From assembly GCA_031288815.1 (NCBI GenBank), contig JAITQR010000036.1, forward strand, positions 1 to 25,614: 25,614 nt of DNA, read 5' to 3'. This document shows positions 1 through 7,740 of the stretch, piece by piece. The stretch's first letter is position 1. Every line of letters starts with the position of its first letter. The notes under the pieces were generated by a model, which searched no databases, was not told the origin of the DNA, and saw nothing but the letters and a program-made list of their open reading frames with translations. Made by a program: the position numbers and the translations under genes. The stretch comes from Treponema sp. (lineage in GTDB: Bacteria; Spirochaetota; Spirochaetia; Treponematales; Breznakiellaceae).

Positions 1-3000
1 TGGGACGCCTCGATACTGAATACCGAGGCTTCGGGGTACAACCGGTTTGTGGACGCGATTCGTGAGATCGCGGACCTTGCGCCGGTGGCCATGATCTACG
101 GGACGCCTTCGCACGACACCGACGGGAGTCTGGAAGTGTTCCGAAAGCTCACTACCACGTATGGTATCACGATACTGGAGCCGGGGCAAGCGTATTTTCT
201 CGTGGACAAAAAAATCCAAAAGAACGGTGAAAAATGGGTGGATGAAAAAACGAAAGCCATCCTCTTCGGCATCCCGGAACCGCGGAAGAAGTACCTACTG
301 GCCGGGGAAGCGGCGGGGAAAGACGAGACCGAGGAGGCGGTCCGGGACGCCATGCGCCGGCTGTGTTTTACCCTGGCGGCCAAGCGGCGGGAGTACCCGG
401 ACATTCCCTGCGTGGTGCTGTACCACGGGGAGGTGGCGGGGGCTTCCCTCCAGAACGATCAGACCGTTGAGCGGGGGACGGGGATCGCCATCACCATTGA
501 TGACCTGGCGGACATCGGGGCGGATTACTACGCCCTGGGGCATATCCACAAGCCGCAGCGGGCGGGAAACCTGCCGGCGTATTACGCCGGGAGTATTTAC
601 CCGAAAAACTTCGGCGAGACGCACCAGGCTAAATTTAACGTAATAGAAATAGCTCCACAGCTCGATGGCCGCGGATTTATGATGGGATTAATTGATACGC
701 CGCATTTTCCCCATCCGCAAAACCTGAAACTGGAATCGGTCTACCCGGAGGTGCGGCCGTATGTCACGGACGAAGTAAAAGGCCGGCGGGTCTGGCTGGA
801 GATTACCTGCGCCAAAGAGGAACGCGCCCTTATCGACAGCAGCGACATCCTGGACGATCTGCTGTTCTGCGGCGCCGCCTTCGGCTCCCGGGTAACGGTG
901 AACGAACTGCCGGTGGAAACGGTGCGGGCGGCGGAGATTGCCGAAGCGTCGACGCCGGAACGGAAGTTCGAGATCTGGGCGGAAAACTCAAACCGGAATA
1001 TTCATCTTTTCCGTGACAAATTATTCGCAAAGATCGGCGAACTCCGGGACCGTCTGACGGAAGGCGGGGGGAACGCCAGCGGGGAATGGTCGCTGGTGTC
1101 GGTGCGGCTCCGGGGGGCCGTGGGGATCCGGAAGGGGATCGGCAAAGAGGAAATCGCGATCAACTTCGACGGGTACGATCCGGGGCTGATAGCCCTCTGC
1201 GGCGCCAACGGGAAGGGGAAGACCACGCTGATCGAGAACTGCCACCCGTACCCGCAGCTCCTGACCCGGAAGGGGAAGCTGCAGGATCATTTTTATTTGC
1301 GGGACAGTTTCCGGGAGGCGGTGTACCGGAACCGCGGGGGGGCGGAGCGGAAATTTCTGATCCAGATAGACGGGCAGAATAAATCCGGGGCCTGCAAATA
1401 TTTTTCGTTTATCCGGCCCGATCCCGGTTGGGCCTGGGAACCGCTGGCCGGCGTTGACGGGAACCTGAAGCCCTACGAGGAGCTGGTGGTTTCGATCTTC
1501 GGCCCCCTGGAACTGTATTTGCAGACGTCCTTCACTACGCAGCGGCCGAACAGGAACGCGCCGGATCTGACGGAGGCGACGGCGGGGGAGAAGAAGGCGC
1601 TGTTCGCGGAGCTGGCGGGGATCGAGTACCTCCAGCGGTTCGCGGAGGCGGCCCTGGAGCGGTTCAAGGCGGAGGAGGGGCGGGCCCGCGACGCGGAGGT
1701 CAAGGCGGGGATGCTGGAACAGGCGGCGGCGGAAAAACCGGCTCTTATCCGGGAGATCCGGGAACGGGCGGAAGCCCTGGCCGCTGACGGGAAAAAGCTG
1801 GCCGGGGTTACCGAACGGGGCAAGCTGGCCAAGGCGGAGGCCGAACGGCTTGAGGCCGCGGCGGCGGCGGAGCGGGAACGGGAAAGCCGGGAGCGGAATG
1901 TCCGGGAGCGCATTGAGGAACTGGAACAGACGCTGCTGCATAATCAGCAGGTTCTTGAAAAGCAAGAGGAGCTGGTAAAGCACCGCGCCGCGTATGAGGA
2001 GCAGGCCCGGATGTGGGATCACTGCGCCGCGGTCATCTCCGCCGAGAACGAGAAAAAACAACAGATCCTTGAGGAAAACCTGCAAAAACAGCGGGAATTC
2101 TCACGGGAACAGCAGGAATACCAGCAAAAGGTCCGGGAAACGGAACAGGAGAAGCAGCGGGTTTTAGATTCCCTGCGGGATATAGAACAGAAAATCGAAA
2201 ACGGGGAAGCAAAGATCCGGCTGCTTGAGCGGGACGCCCAGGGGTTCAAAACGTCCTGCCCCACCTGCGGGCAGGAACTGCCGGCGGACAAACTCCGGGA
2301 ACTGACCGGAAAGCGGGACCAGGCAGCAGCGGCGATTGAAGAACGGCGCCGGGAAATCGCCGGTTTCCGGACAGACGTTGCGGACCGGAAGGAAACGATC
2401 AAACAGATAACCGGGACGCTCGCGGCCCTGGCCTTTAACAAACCGGCACCGGAGGACGGGGAGGACTTTGACGACACGGCGCTCCGGGAGGCCCAGGCGG
2501 CCCAGGGGAAGATTTTTATAACCAGGGTCCGGGCGGCCCTTTCCGAAGCCGGGGAGGCCCAGGCCCGCATCGAACAGCTTGACTCGGCGCTGAAAGAAAA
2601 CCTCAAACAGCTTGCCGCCCGGAACCTCGAACTGGATGAACTGGAAGCCGCGGCGCATCCGGAGCTTGTCCGGGAACTGGAGGATGCCCGGGAGCGGCAC
2701 GCGGCCCTGGCGGCGGCGTATGCCGAAACGCGGGAGCTTATCGCCCGGAAGGAAGCGGAGCTGGCGGCCCGGAAGGAACGGCTGGCGGAACTGGAAACCA
2801 GGGAAGCCGAACTGGCGGCCTTCCGGGACGAACTGGCCGCGGCGAAGGCCGAGGGGGCGGAGTGGGATTTGATCGCCCGGGGTTTCGGCCGGGACGGCAT
2901 CCAGGCGCTGGAGCTGGACGCGCTGGCACCGGGGATCGCGGAGACGGCGAACCGGATCCTGGCCGGCGCCTACGGGGACCGGTTCCGGATCGAGATACGG

Positions 3001-3366
3001 ACGACCCGCATGGGCGGCGCCGGGAAGAAGACCAGGCAGATCGAGGATTTTTTGATCTACGTCATCGACGCGGAGGACGGGGAGCCGGTGCTGCTGGACG
3101 ACAAGTCAGGCGGGGAGGCGGTGTGGATAAAACGCGCCATTTACGACGCCTTCGCGGTGATCCGCAAGCGGAACACGGGCTTTGTCTTCCTGACCTGTTT
3201 TCAGGACGAGGCGGACGGGGCCCTGGACAGCGCGGCGAAGACGGCGTACTGCCGGATGCTGGAAGCGGCCCACGCGGAAAGCGCCCTGCGCCACACGGTG
3301 ATCATCACCCACAGCGAAGAGGTGAAGGCGATGATCCCGCAGAAAATCGACATGGAGGAATTGTAA
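1..3366 (+). CDS. Fused SbcD-SbcC (Mre11-Rad50-like) nuclease/ATPase, 5' partial
   Basis: The frame is open from base 1, so the true start lies upstream; the first possible in-window start is GTG at 49 (1105 aa from there). Numbering from that GTG, residues 1-340 resemble the SbcD/Mre11 metallophosphoesterase: GTPSHD near residue 19 sits where GNHD is usual, and GHIHKPQ (164-170) is the GHxH metal motif. The earlier DxH motif would lie outside the window. Residues from about 350 are SbcC/Rad50: Walker A GANGKGKTT (about 385), long coiled coils rich in E, A, R and K, a zinc-hook CPTCG (C737, C740), signature SGGE (about 1020) and Walker B FVFLTCFQDEAD (about 1045). The family processes DNA ends and hairpins, with ATP-driven opening of the nuclease. 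The two parts are usually separate genes (T4 gp47/gp46, T5 D12/D13); here they form one chain. The stop is 1 nt before the ParB-like gene, so the two are probably co-transcribed. Confidence 0.9.
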   Translation, partial: WDASILNTEASGYNRFVDAIREIADLAPVAMIYGTPSHDTDGSLEVFRKLTTTYGITILEPGQAYFLVDKKIQKNGEKWVDEKTKAILFGIPEPRKKYLLAGEAAGKDETEEAVRDAMRRLCFTLAAKRREYPDIPCVVLYHGEVAGASLQNDQTVERGTGIAITIDDLADIGADYYALGHIHKPQRAGNLPAYYAGSIYPKNFGETHQAKFNVIEIAPQLDGRGFMMGLIDTPHFPHPQNLKLESVYPEVRPYVTDEVKGRRVWLEITCAKEERALIDSSDILDDLLFCGAAFGSRVTVNELPVETVRAAEIAEASTPERKFEIWAENSNRNIHLFRDKLFAKIGELRDRLTEGGGNASGEWSLVSVRLRGAVGIRKGIGKEEIAINFDGYDPGLIALCGANGKGKTTLIENCHPYPQLLTRKGKLQDHFYLRDSFREAVYRNRGGAERKFLIQIDGQNKSGACKYFSFIRPDPGWAWEPLAGVDGNLKPYEELVVSIFGPLELYLQTSFTTQRPNRNAPDLTEATAGEKKALFAELAGIEYLQRFAEAALERFKAEEGRARDAEVKAGMLEQAAAEKPALIREIRERAEALAADGKKLAGVTERGKLAKAEAERLEAAAAAERERESRERNVRERIEELEQTLLHNQQVLEKQEELVKHRAAYEEQARMWDHCAAVISAENEKKQQILEENLQKQREFSREQQEYQQKVRETEQEKQRVLDSLRDIEQKIENGEAKIRLLERDAQGFKTSCPTCGQELPADKLRELTGKRDQAAAAIEERRREIAGFRTDVADRKETIKQITGTLAALAFNKPAPEDGEDFDDTALREAQAAQGKIFITRVRAALSEAGEAQARIEQLDSALKENLKQLAARNLELDELEAAAHPELVRELEDARERHAALAAAYAETRELIARKEAELAARKERLAELETREAELAAFRDELAAAKAEGAEWDLIARGFGRDGIQALELDALAPGIAETANRILAGAYGDRFRIEIRTTRMGGAGKKTRQIEDFLIYVIDAEDGEPVLLDDKSGGEAVWIKRAIYDAFAVIRKRNTGFVFLTCFQDEADGALDSAAKTAYCRMLEAAHAESALRHTVIITHSEEVKAMIPQKIDMEEL

Positions 3367-3367
3367 G

Positions 3368-4912
3368 ATGATCGAGAAAAGCATACGCATAGACGAAATC
3401 GTAAACAGGTCTAACCGCGGGTACGGCGGGGACGGGGACATCAAAATTTTAGCGGAGGACATCCAACACAACGGCCTCATCAACCCTGTTACGGTGAAGC
3501 CCCAGCTGTCGGCGCCTGGCTTTGTAATTACTGCCGGCCGCCGCCGCCTTGCCGCAGTCCGAATGCTGGGCTGGCAGGAAATCCCCTGCCGCATCCTTGA
3601 GGATGACGAAATCAAACACGCCGACGACATAGCCCTGTCCGAGAACGTGAACCGGCTGGCCATGCACCCGCTGGACGAGGCGGAGATCTTCCGCAGGCTG
3701 CTGGAGGCTGGAGAGCCCATACAGAACATCGCCAGGCGGTATGACCGTCCGGCCTCCGGCATCTGGCAGCGCGTCCAGCTCCTGGACCTTTCCCCAGGCA
3801 TCAAGGAAATGTTCCGGGAGGGGAAGCTCGATCTGCAATCCGCCGCCATGCTGAAAAGCCTGGATGAAAAAGAGCAGGCCGAATTTGTGAAGGCGAAGAA
3901 AGACCATTGTGGCAGTCTAAACACCTGGGCGGTTTCGAGCTTTGTCCGGGGTTTGCACAATGACGAGGTATACCAATTCCTGGGGAAAGACTGCGGGAAC
4001 TGCCAAACGCGGACCTTCTATACCGATCAATCGCTGTTCCCGGAAGCCGGAGTTGACCGGGACTCCTGCCTTGACCACGGGTGCTATGTCCAAAAATGGA
4101 CGAAACTGCTTGAGGACCGCGTTAAAAGCCTCAAAGGGAAACACCAGAGCCATGCCGCCGCTGCCATGATCGTTTTTGATTATTCGGTGAATCTGCAAAA
4201 GATACTCGGCAAGAGCGCAACGCTTGACGGGGCGGATTATAAAATCGCCGAGCGCGACTGGCTTTTATTCTCCGACACGGAAAGCGCCGGGGCGGCCCCC
4301 TGCATCCACGTTTCGGCTGACGGGGACAAGCTCCGCGTAAAGCCGGCGTGGTGGAAAGCGGACAAAAAAGAAACGACCAATCTGAAGGATTTTTCCGCGG
4401 AACTGAAGCTGCTGGAGCTTCCGAAGGGGGAGGACACAGCGGTTCGGGAGGCCCTGAAAGCAAGGAAAACCGATCACTTTAATTTCACGCTAAAAGTCCG
4501 GCAGGAAGTCCTCTGCCGGCTGACGGCGGCCCGCGCCGCGGACATAGCGTCTGACCATGGGGACGCCGGGCTGGTCCTGGCAAACGCGTTCAGTCATCCG
4601 TCCGCGAAGGATAAAAAGATGTACAGCCTGTTCACGGGGAAGGAGTATGCCGGCAATACGGATGAAGCCCTGAAGCTGGGCGATTCGGCGGTGTTCGCGC
4701 TGTTATACGCCCTGTCGCTCGGCGAGTATGACATTCCGCCGGTCTATTCCGACAAAGACACGCCGGCGGTCTTCGGCTGGAGCGGGCTGCCGCCCGGTGA
4801 AATCAAAGGGCTGTACCAGGAAGTAATCCGGGCCCTGCTGCCGAAGCCGAAAGCCGAAAAGAGGGCGGCATCCAAGGGAAAAGGAGGGAAAAATGATTCA
4901 TCTTTGGGTTGA
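3368..4912 (+). CDS. ParB/RepB/Spo0J-family DNA-binding protein with Cys cluster
   Basis: This 514-aa protein begins with a ParB N-terminal domain. Residues 24-45 match the usual first box, and TAGRRRLAAVRMLG (55-68) is the GERR-type box that in ParB/Srx proteins binds or hydrolyses CTP. SENVNRLAMHPLDEAE (91-106) follows, then a helix-turn-helix around 115-135 (IQNIARRYDRPASGIWQRV). Beyond the ParB core lies a cysteine cluster (C209, C212, C234, C239) of the kind seen in some element-encoded ParB proteins, probably a metal site. The tail is basic (KPKAEKRAASKGKGGK). It starts with ATG after GGAGG and lies directly behind the SbcDC fusion. No ParA is visible, so partition is only one possibility; DNA loading, transcription control or a ParB-like nuclease role are others. 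The 3' end overlaps the next gene by 20 nt. Confidence 0.87.
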   Translation: MIEKSIRIDEIVNRSNRGYGGDGDIKILAEDIQHNGLINPVTVKPQLSAPGFVITAGRRRLAAVRMLGWQEIPCRILEDDEIKHADDIALSENVNRLAMHPLDEAEIFRRLLEAGEPIQNIARRYDRPASGIWQRVQLLDLSPGIKEMFREGKLDLQSAAMLKSLDEKEQAEFVKAKKDHCGSLNTWAVSSFVRGLHNDEVYQFLGKDCGNCQTRTFYTDQSLFPEAGVDRDSCLDHGCYVQKWTKLLEDRVKSLKGKHQSHAAAAMIVFDYSVNLQKILGKSATLDGADYKIAERDWLLFSDTESAGAAPCIHVSADGDKLRVKPAWWKADKKETTNLKDFSAELKLLELPKGEDTAVREALKARKTDHFNFTLKVRQEVLCRLTAARAADIASDHGDAGLVLANAFSHPSAKDKKMYSLFTGKEYAGNTDEALKLGDSAVFALLYALSLGEYDIPPVYSDKDTPAVFGWSGLPPGEIKGLYQEVIRALLPKPKAEKRAASKGKGGKNDSSLG

Positions 4913-5294
4913 CGGAGAAGGCTGGCGGGAGTTTGAACTTACCGACACGGCGGAATTGGAAAAACGCAACATAACCATCGGCGACGGGGCTTCCATCGGC
5001 TACAGGGCTTTCATCGGCGACGAGGCTTTCATCGGCAACAGGGCTTCCATCGGCGACGGGGTCAAACCTATCATTGTGTATATAATCGGCTCCCGGTTTT
5101 CCGTGTCTTACTGGGGGGAAGACCGGGTAGATATAGGCTGCCAATCCAGAAGCATCGAAGGTTGGCTGACTGATTACGCCGACATTGCCGGGAAGAACCA
5201 TTTTACCACGGAAGAAATCGAGGAGTACCGGGGCTACGTGGAATTTATCAAAACCGTGCATAGCCGTAACGCCGAGAAGGAGGCGGGGCAGTGA
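4893..5294 (+). CDS. Small hexapeptide-repeat (left-handed beta-helix-like) phage protein
   Basis: This 133-aa protein has a short N-terminal segment, then five hexapeptide units (IGDGAS, IGYRAF, IGDEAF, IGNRAS, IGDGV) at residues 29-57. That is the I-G-x-x-x-A pattern of left-handed beta-helix proteins. A hydrophobic strand (PIIVYIIGSRFSVSYWG) and a conserved-looking tail (DIGCQSRSIEGWLTDY, then EEIEEYRGYVEFI) follow. Similar small proteins with a few hexapeptide turns and this kind of tail occur in phages and prophages without known function. The helix is too short for a normal acyltransferase and shows no catalytic His, so enzyme activity is not inferred. The ATG follows a strong AGGAGG at a good distance. 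The gene overlaps ParB by 20 nt and the next gene by 4 nt (GTGA), so translation is probably coupled. Confidence 0.75.
   Translation: MIHLWVDGEGWREFELTDTAELEKRNITIGDGASIGYRAFIGDEAFIGNRASIGDGVKPIIVYIIGSRFSVSYWGEDRVDIGCQSRSIEGWLTDYADIAGKNHFTTEEIEEYRGYVEFIKTVHSRNAEKEAGQ
4977..5063 (+). repeat. 18-nt tandem repeat encoding hexapeptide turns
   Basis: There are four complete 18-nt units and one 15-nt partial unit, each starting ATCGGC and most continuing with RACGRGGCTTYC-like sequence. Each codes one IGxxxx turn. The units are so alike at DNA level that gain or loss by slippage is plausible. Confidence 0.9.
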
Positions 5295-5725
5295 GAAATC
5301 CGGTTATTATAGCGGTGGATTTTGATGGTACAGTTATTCCCGAAGGTCTTTTTCCTGACGGCTCGCACCATAATGGACTGTATCATGCCGTAACAGTGTT
5401 GCGAAATTGGAATGTGAAGGGATATGATATTGTGCTTAATACGTGCAGAGAAGGCTTATCCCTTCATAATGCCGTTAGGTGGTTTACATTACATGATATA
5501 AAACTGTCGGCAGTGAACGCATCTCCCAGGTCGTGGTTATGGCAGCATGAAATGAATGTGCTGACACTTTCTAGAAAGGTGTTTGCGAATATTTATATCG
5601 ACGATCGTGGCATAGGTGTTCCTCTGGATGATGAGGGTCTTCTTGATTGGTGTAAAATTAATGAAATGGTAACCGGGTTGGTTAATAAAATGAGTAAAGG
5701 CGATAGTGCTGATACTTCGAATTGA
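5291..5725 (+). CDS. HAD-superfamily phosphatase-like protein
   Basis: This 144-aa protein has the HAD motif I DFDGT (D10, D12), a motif II-like LNTCRE (49-54) and a motif III/IV-like IYIDDRG (101-107, D104 and D105). The length and spacing match the small BT0820-like HAD hydrolases, which act on small phosphorylated substrates; the substrate here is unknown. The GTG start overlaps the previous stop as GTGA. Base composition is clearly lower in GC than its neighbours: two 60-base stretches that I counted, 5461-5520 and 5581-5640, give 42% and 45%. Codons differ as well (AAT, TTA, ATA are common). It looks like a recently acquired accessory gene. Phosphate removal from nucleotides or from DNA ends left by repair is conceivable but unsupported. 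Confidence 0.8.
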   Translation: MRNPVIIAVDFDGTVIPEGLFPDGSHHNGLYHAVTVLRNWNVKGYDIVLNTCREGLSLHNAVRWFTLHDIKLSAVNASPRSWLWQHEMNVLTLSRKVFANIYIDDRGIGVPLDDEGLLDWCKINEMVTGLVNKMSKGDSADTSN

Positions 5726-5840
5726 GCGGAGCGGGAACATATCAAATTGTCTGCGCTACGGAAGCCGGGCCGCCGCCTGACGGCTGGCGGCCTGAACATT
5801 AAAAACCGCCCGGGGAGGGGAACGCCGGTGAGGGACGAGC
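5726..5840. other. Intergenic gap with hairpin before the initiator gene
   Basis: This 115-bp gap contains an imperfect 10-bp hairpin: 5768-5777 pairs with 5782-5792, with loop TGAC and one bulged T. No T-run follows, so it is not an obvious intrinsic terminator. I see no convincing -35/-10 pair. A GGGGAGGGGAACG stretch and GAGGGACGAGC precede the ATG at 5841 and can serve as the ribosome binding site. The hairpin could shape the mRNA leader or act as a processing site. Confidence 0.5.
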
Positions 5841-6962
5841 ATGGATAGCACGACGAAACAGCGCTACATATCAACGTCCATTTGGTCCGACGAATGGTTT
5901 GATTCGCTTTCAACGCTGGAAAAACTCATTTATTTTCACCTGCTTACCAACGAATTTACCAACGCCGCCGGGGTGTATCATATCTCCCTCAAACAGATCC
6001 GCGTCGATATGGATATATCCCGTGACGAGGTCCGGAGGGCATTGGATAAGTTTGAAGCCGCAGGGAAAGCGTACTATTTCCAGGAGTATGTCATCATTCC
6101 GAAATGGCTGAAACATCAAAAAATATCCGAACGGAGCAAAATGTTCCTTGGCGCGTTGTCTGTTTTACGGGGCCTTCCGGACGATGTTAAGCGGTTCATT
6201 TCCGAGCGAAGCCATTATGATTTTCCTGTGGAAAAGTACGTCGAAATTCCCCCTAATGATAGGCTATGCCCTGTAGAGGATAGGCTATCCCCTCCAGAGG
6301 ATAGCCTATGCCGAAAAGACGGAAAAAAGGGGATAGCCTATGCCGAAAATGCTGCAAATTCGGCCCACGATTCTGATTCTGATTCTGATTCTTATAGCGG
6401 CGGCGGCAGATCTGATTACTCTGATCCCCCGGGGGGTAAAAATCCGGCTCCGGAAGAACCGCCGCCGCCGCAACTCCAAAATATCATAAATCTTTCGGAA
6501 AAAGCGGGTTTCCCCCTTGATGTCACGGGCGCCCGGAAAGTTATCGCGCAAAATCTTGATCCGGCGTGGTTTGACGGGCAATTTACGTTCCTGGAATACC
6601 TCGCCGAGGTCGTGAAGGCGAAGTGCCCCCAAAACCCGAAAGGGATGTTTTTTGAGGCTATCGGCTGGAAGGATATCCGGCCGGGATTTTTGCACTGGCG
6701 GAAACTGCTTGAGGATGCGGCCAAACAGGAAGCGGCCGAACGCCTGAAGGCCCGCCCGCCGGATCGCTGCCCCGGCTGCGGCGCCCCGCTGAACGGGAAA
6801 CGCCTCTGCGAATCCTGCGGCGGGGCAATCCGCTTCGAGCAAGGGGCCTGGAAATGCGTCCCCCCTCTCGACGTTTCCCTCGCCAAGGTTTTCCGGGACG
6901 CGCTGCGCAGCCGGGGATCCGCCCGGGCTCCGCCCGGCAAGCCCGACGGTATCGTGTTTTAG
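5841..6962 (+). CDS. Putative phage replication initiator with C-terminal zinc ribbon
   Basis: This is a 373-aa protein. Residues 7-95 form a winged-helix-like domain typical of phage replisome organizer / replication-initiator N termini (YISTSIWSDEWFDSLSTLEK, then SLKQIRVDMDISRDEVRRAL). A variable middle follows, with DRLCPVE, DRLSPPE and DSLCRKD repeats, an HDSDSDSDSY acidic run and a Pro-rich stretch. A second conserved-looking domain comes next (about 215-300), and then a four-cysteine ribbon (C310, C313, C324, C327). The role would be origin recognition and helicase loading. This rests on domain type and context: it lies between recombination genes and the terminase, and its middle is coded by origin-like DNA repeats (6258-6392). 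The C-terminal zinc ribbon is reminiscent of DNA-binding ribbons in replication proteins. Sequence alone does not exclude a transcription factor. Confidence 0.72.
   Translation: MDSTTKQRYISTSIWSDEWFDSLSTLEKLIYFHLLTNEFTNAAGVYHISLKQIRVDMDISRDEVRRALDKFEAAGKAYYFQEYVIIPKWLKHQKISERSKMFLGALSVLRGLPDDVKRFISERSHYDFPVEKYVEIPPNDRLCPVEDRLSPPEDSLCRKDGKKGIAYAENAANSAHDSDSDSDSYSGGGRSDYSDPPGGKNPAPEEPPPPQLQNIINLSEKAGFPLDVTGARKVIAQNLDPAWFDGQFTFLEYLAEVVKAKCPQNPKGMFFEAIGWKDIRPGFLHWRKLLEDAAKQEAAERLKARPPDRCPGCGAPLNGKRLCESCGGAIRFEQGAWKCVPPLDVSLAKVFRDALRSRGSARAPPGKPDGIVF
6258..6349. repeat. Four iteron-like GATAGSCTAT repeats (candidate origin)
   Basis: Copies of the near-palindromic ATAGSCTAT core start at 6259, 6280, 6301 and 6333, so spacing is 21, 21 and 32 bp, close to whole helical turns. 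Copies 2 and 3 also form an 11-bp inverted repeat (6280-6290 with 6299-6309). Copies 3 and 4 share the 19-mer GGATAGCCTATGCCGAAAA (6299-6317, 6331-6349) but are read in different codon frames. That argues for conservation as DNA rather than as protein. An A-rich stretch lies between copies 3 and 4. Confidence 0.75.
6369..6392 (+). repeat. (GATTCT)4 microsatellite-like repeat
   Basis: Four perfect GATTCT units encode DSDSDSDS inside the initiator gene, 20 bp beyond the last iteron-like copy. Together with the flanking lower-GC DNA it could be part of an unwinding element, or it may be only a Ser/Asp linker. Confidence 0.85.
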
Positions 6963-6974
6963 GGGAGGGGCGCA

Positions 6975-7163
6975 TTGCGGGTAGACTACGAAAAATTATA
7001 CGAACTGCTTAAAAAGGAGCCCCTCACCTATGCTAAAATACGCGAAGCTACGGGGGCGCCGAACAGCGCGATCATGAACATCATCGACACGCTGACGCTG
7101 CGGTATCCGCTGTATTGTCCGCGAAAGGGGGTTTACGCTTTACTTGGGCACAAATATCAATGA
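6975..7163 (+). CDS. Small winged-helix-like protein
   Basis: This 62-aa product starts at TTG behind a strong GGGAGGGG (spacing about 4 nt). The fold pattern is a compact winged helix-turn-helix: KLYELLKKEPLTYAKIREAT, then NSAIMNIIDTLTLRYPLYCP, then GVYALLG as a short wing. It lies between the replication protein and the small terminase and overlaps the latter by 20 nt. It may be a small regulator or an accessory to packaging. Function is not identifiable from sequence. The good ribosome binding site and tight packing support a real gene. Confidence 0.6.
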   Translation: MRVDYEKLYELLKKEPLTYAKIREATGAPNSAIMNIIDTLTLRYPLYCPRKGVYALLGHKYQ

Positions 7164-7740
7164 CGCCTGGGACACTGATCTGAAAGGCCGGCGGCGGTTG
7201 TTCGTGCGGTATTACTGCACCGATTCCTGGTGCCAGTTTAATCAAACCCGGGCATATAAAAAGGCTTATACAACAAAACACAGCGTAAAGGGCAAGCCGC
7301 GGGAACCGGCGGATTCGACCGCCCGGGCGGAAGCGTCCCGGCTGATGCAGCGCCCGGAGATCAAGACCGCGATCCGCCGCCTGCTGAAACACATGCAGCC
7401 GGCGGAGGACGAAGCGGCCGCCGCGGAGCTGATATGGCTGTACCGTCTTCTGGCTACTTACGACCCCGCGGATATTATTTCTGCCACGGGGAAACTGACC
7501 GTATCGGACCTCGAAAAGCTGGGGCCGTTGTCAAAAGCCATTGCGGGGATTACCACTAAAATAAACGCCCGGGGAGATGAGACCGTCGAGATCAAACTGG
7601 CGGATCGCATCAAGGCGATGGACAGCCTGGCCAAGTACCTCCGGCTTATCCGGCCCGATGTTTTCCTGGATGCACAGGTACCGGTAGTGATACTGCGCGA
7701 AAAACAAACGGATCCGGAGGAGGAGAAAAGCCACGGCTAA
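7144..7740 (+). CDS. terS: Terminase small subunit
   Basis: This 198-aa protein has the Terminase_2-type N terminus: RRRLFVRYYCTDSWCQFNQT, then RAYKKAY, matching the family pattern of Q-x-F-x-x-x-Y followed by an N-x-T-x-A-Y-x-x-A-Y motif that forms the DNA-binding helix-turn-helix. RAEASRLMQRPEIKTAIRRL is the usual second helical part. The C-terminal half (VEIKLADRIKAMDSLAKYLRLI) matches the family's oligomerisation region. It recognises phage DNA and delivers it to the large subunit encoded next. The first start in frame is TTG at 7144, which overlaps the previous gene; its ribosome binding site is weak, so a slightly later start is possible. The 3' end carries the ribosome binding site of terL. 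Confidence 0.85.
   Translation: MGTNINDAWDTDLKGRRRLFVRYYCTDSWCQFNQTRAYKKAYTTKHSVKGKPREPADSTARAEASRLMQRPEIKTAIRRLLKHMQPAEDEAAAAELIWLYRLLATYDPADIISATGKLTVSDLEKLGPLSKAIAGITTKINARGDETVEIKLADRIKAMDSLAKYLRLIRPDVFLDAQVPVVILREKQTDPEEEKSHG
7716..7725 (+). promoter_or_regulatory. Ribosome binding site that places the terL start at 7733
   Basis: GGAGGAGGAG ends 7 nt before ACG at 7733, where ATG would be expected. The next in-frame ATG (7802) is 76 nt away, and starting there would drop the conserved N terminus. Confidence 0.65.

Noticed and set aside
161..643. Alternative plus-strand frame inside the SbcD part
   Set aside because: It is Arg/Ser/Thr-rich, lies wholly inside the SbcD nuclease region and shows no motif.
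5768..5792. Hairpin as an intrinsic terminator
   Set aside because: No T-run follows on either strand; it is kept only as a hairpin in the leader region.
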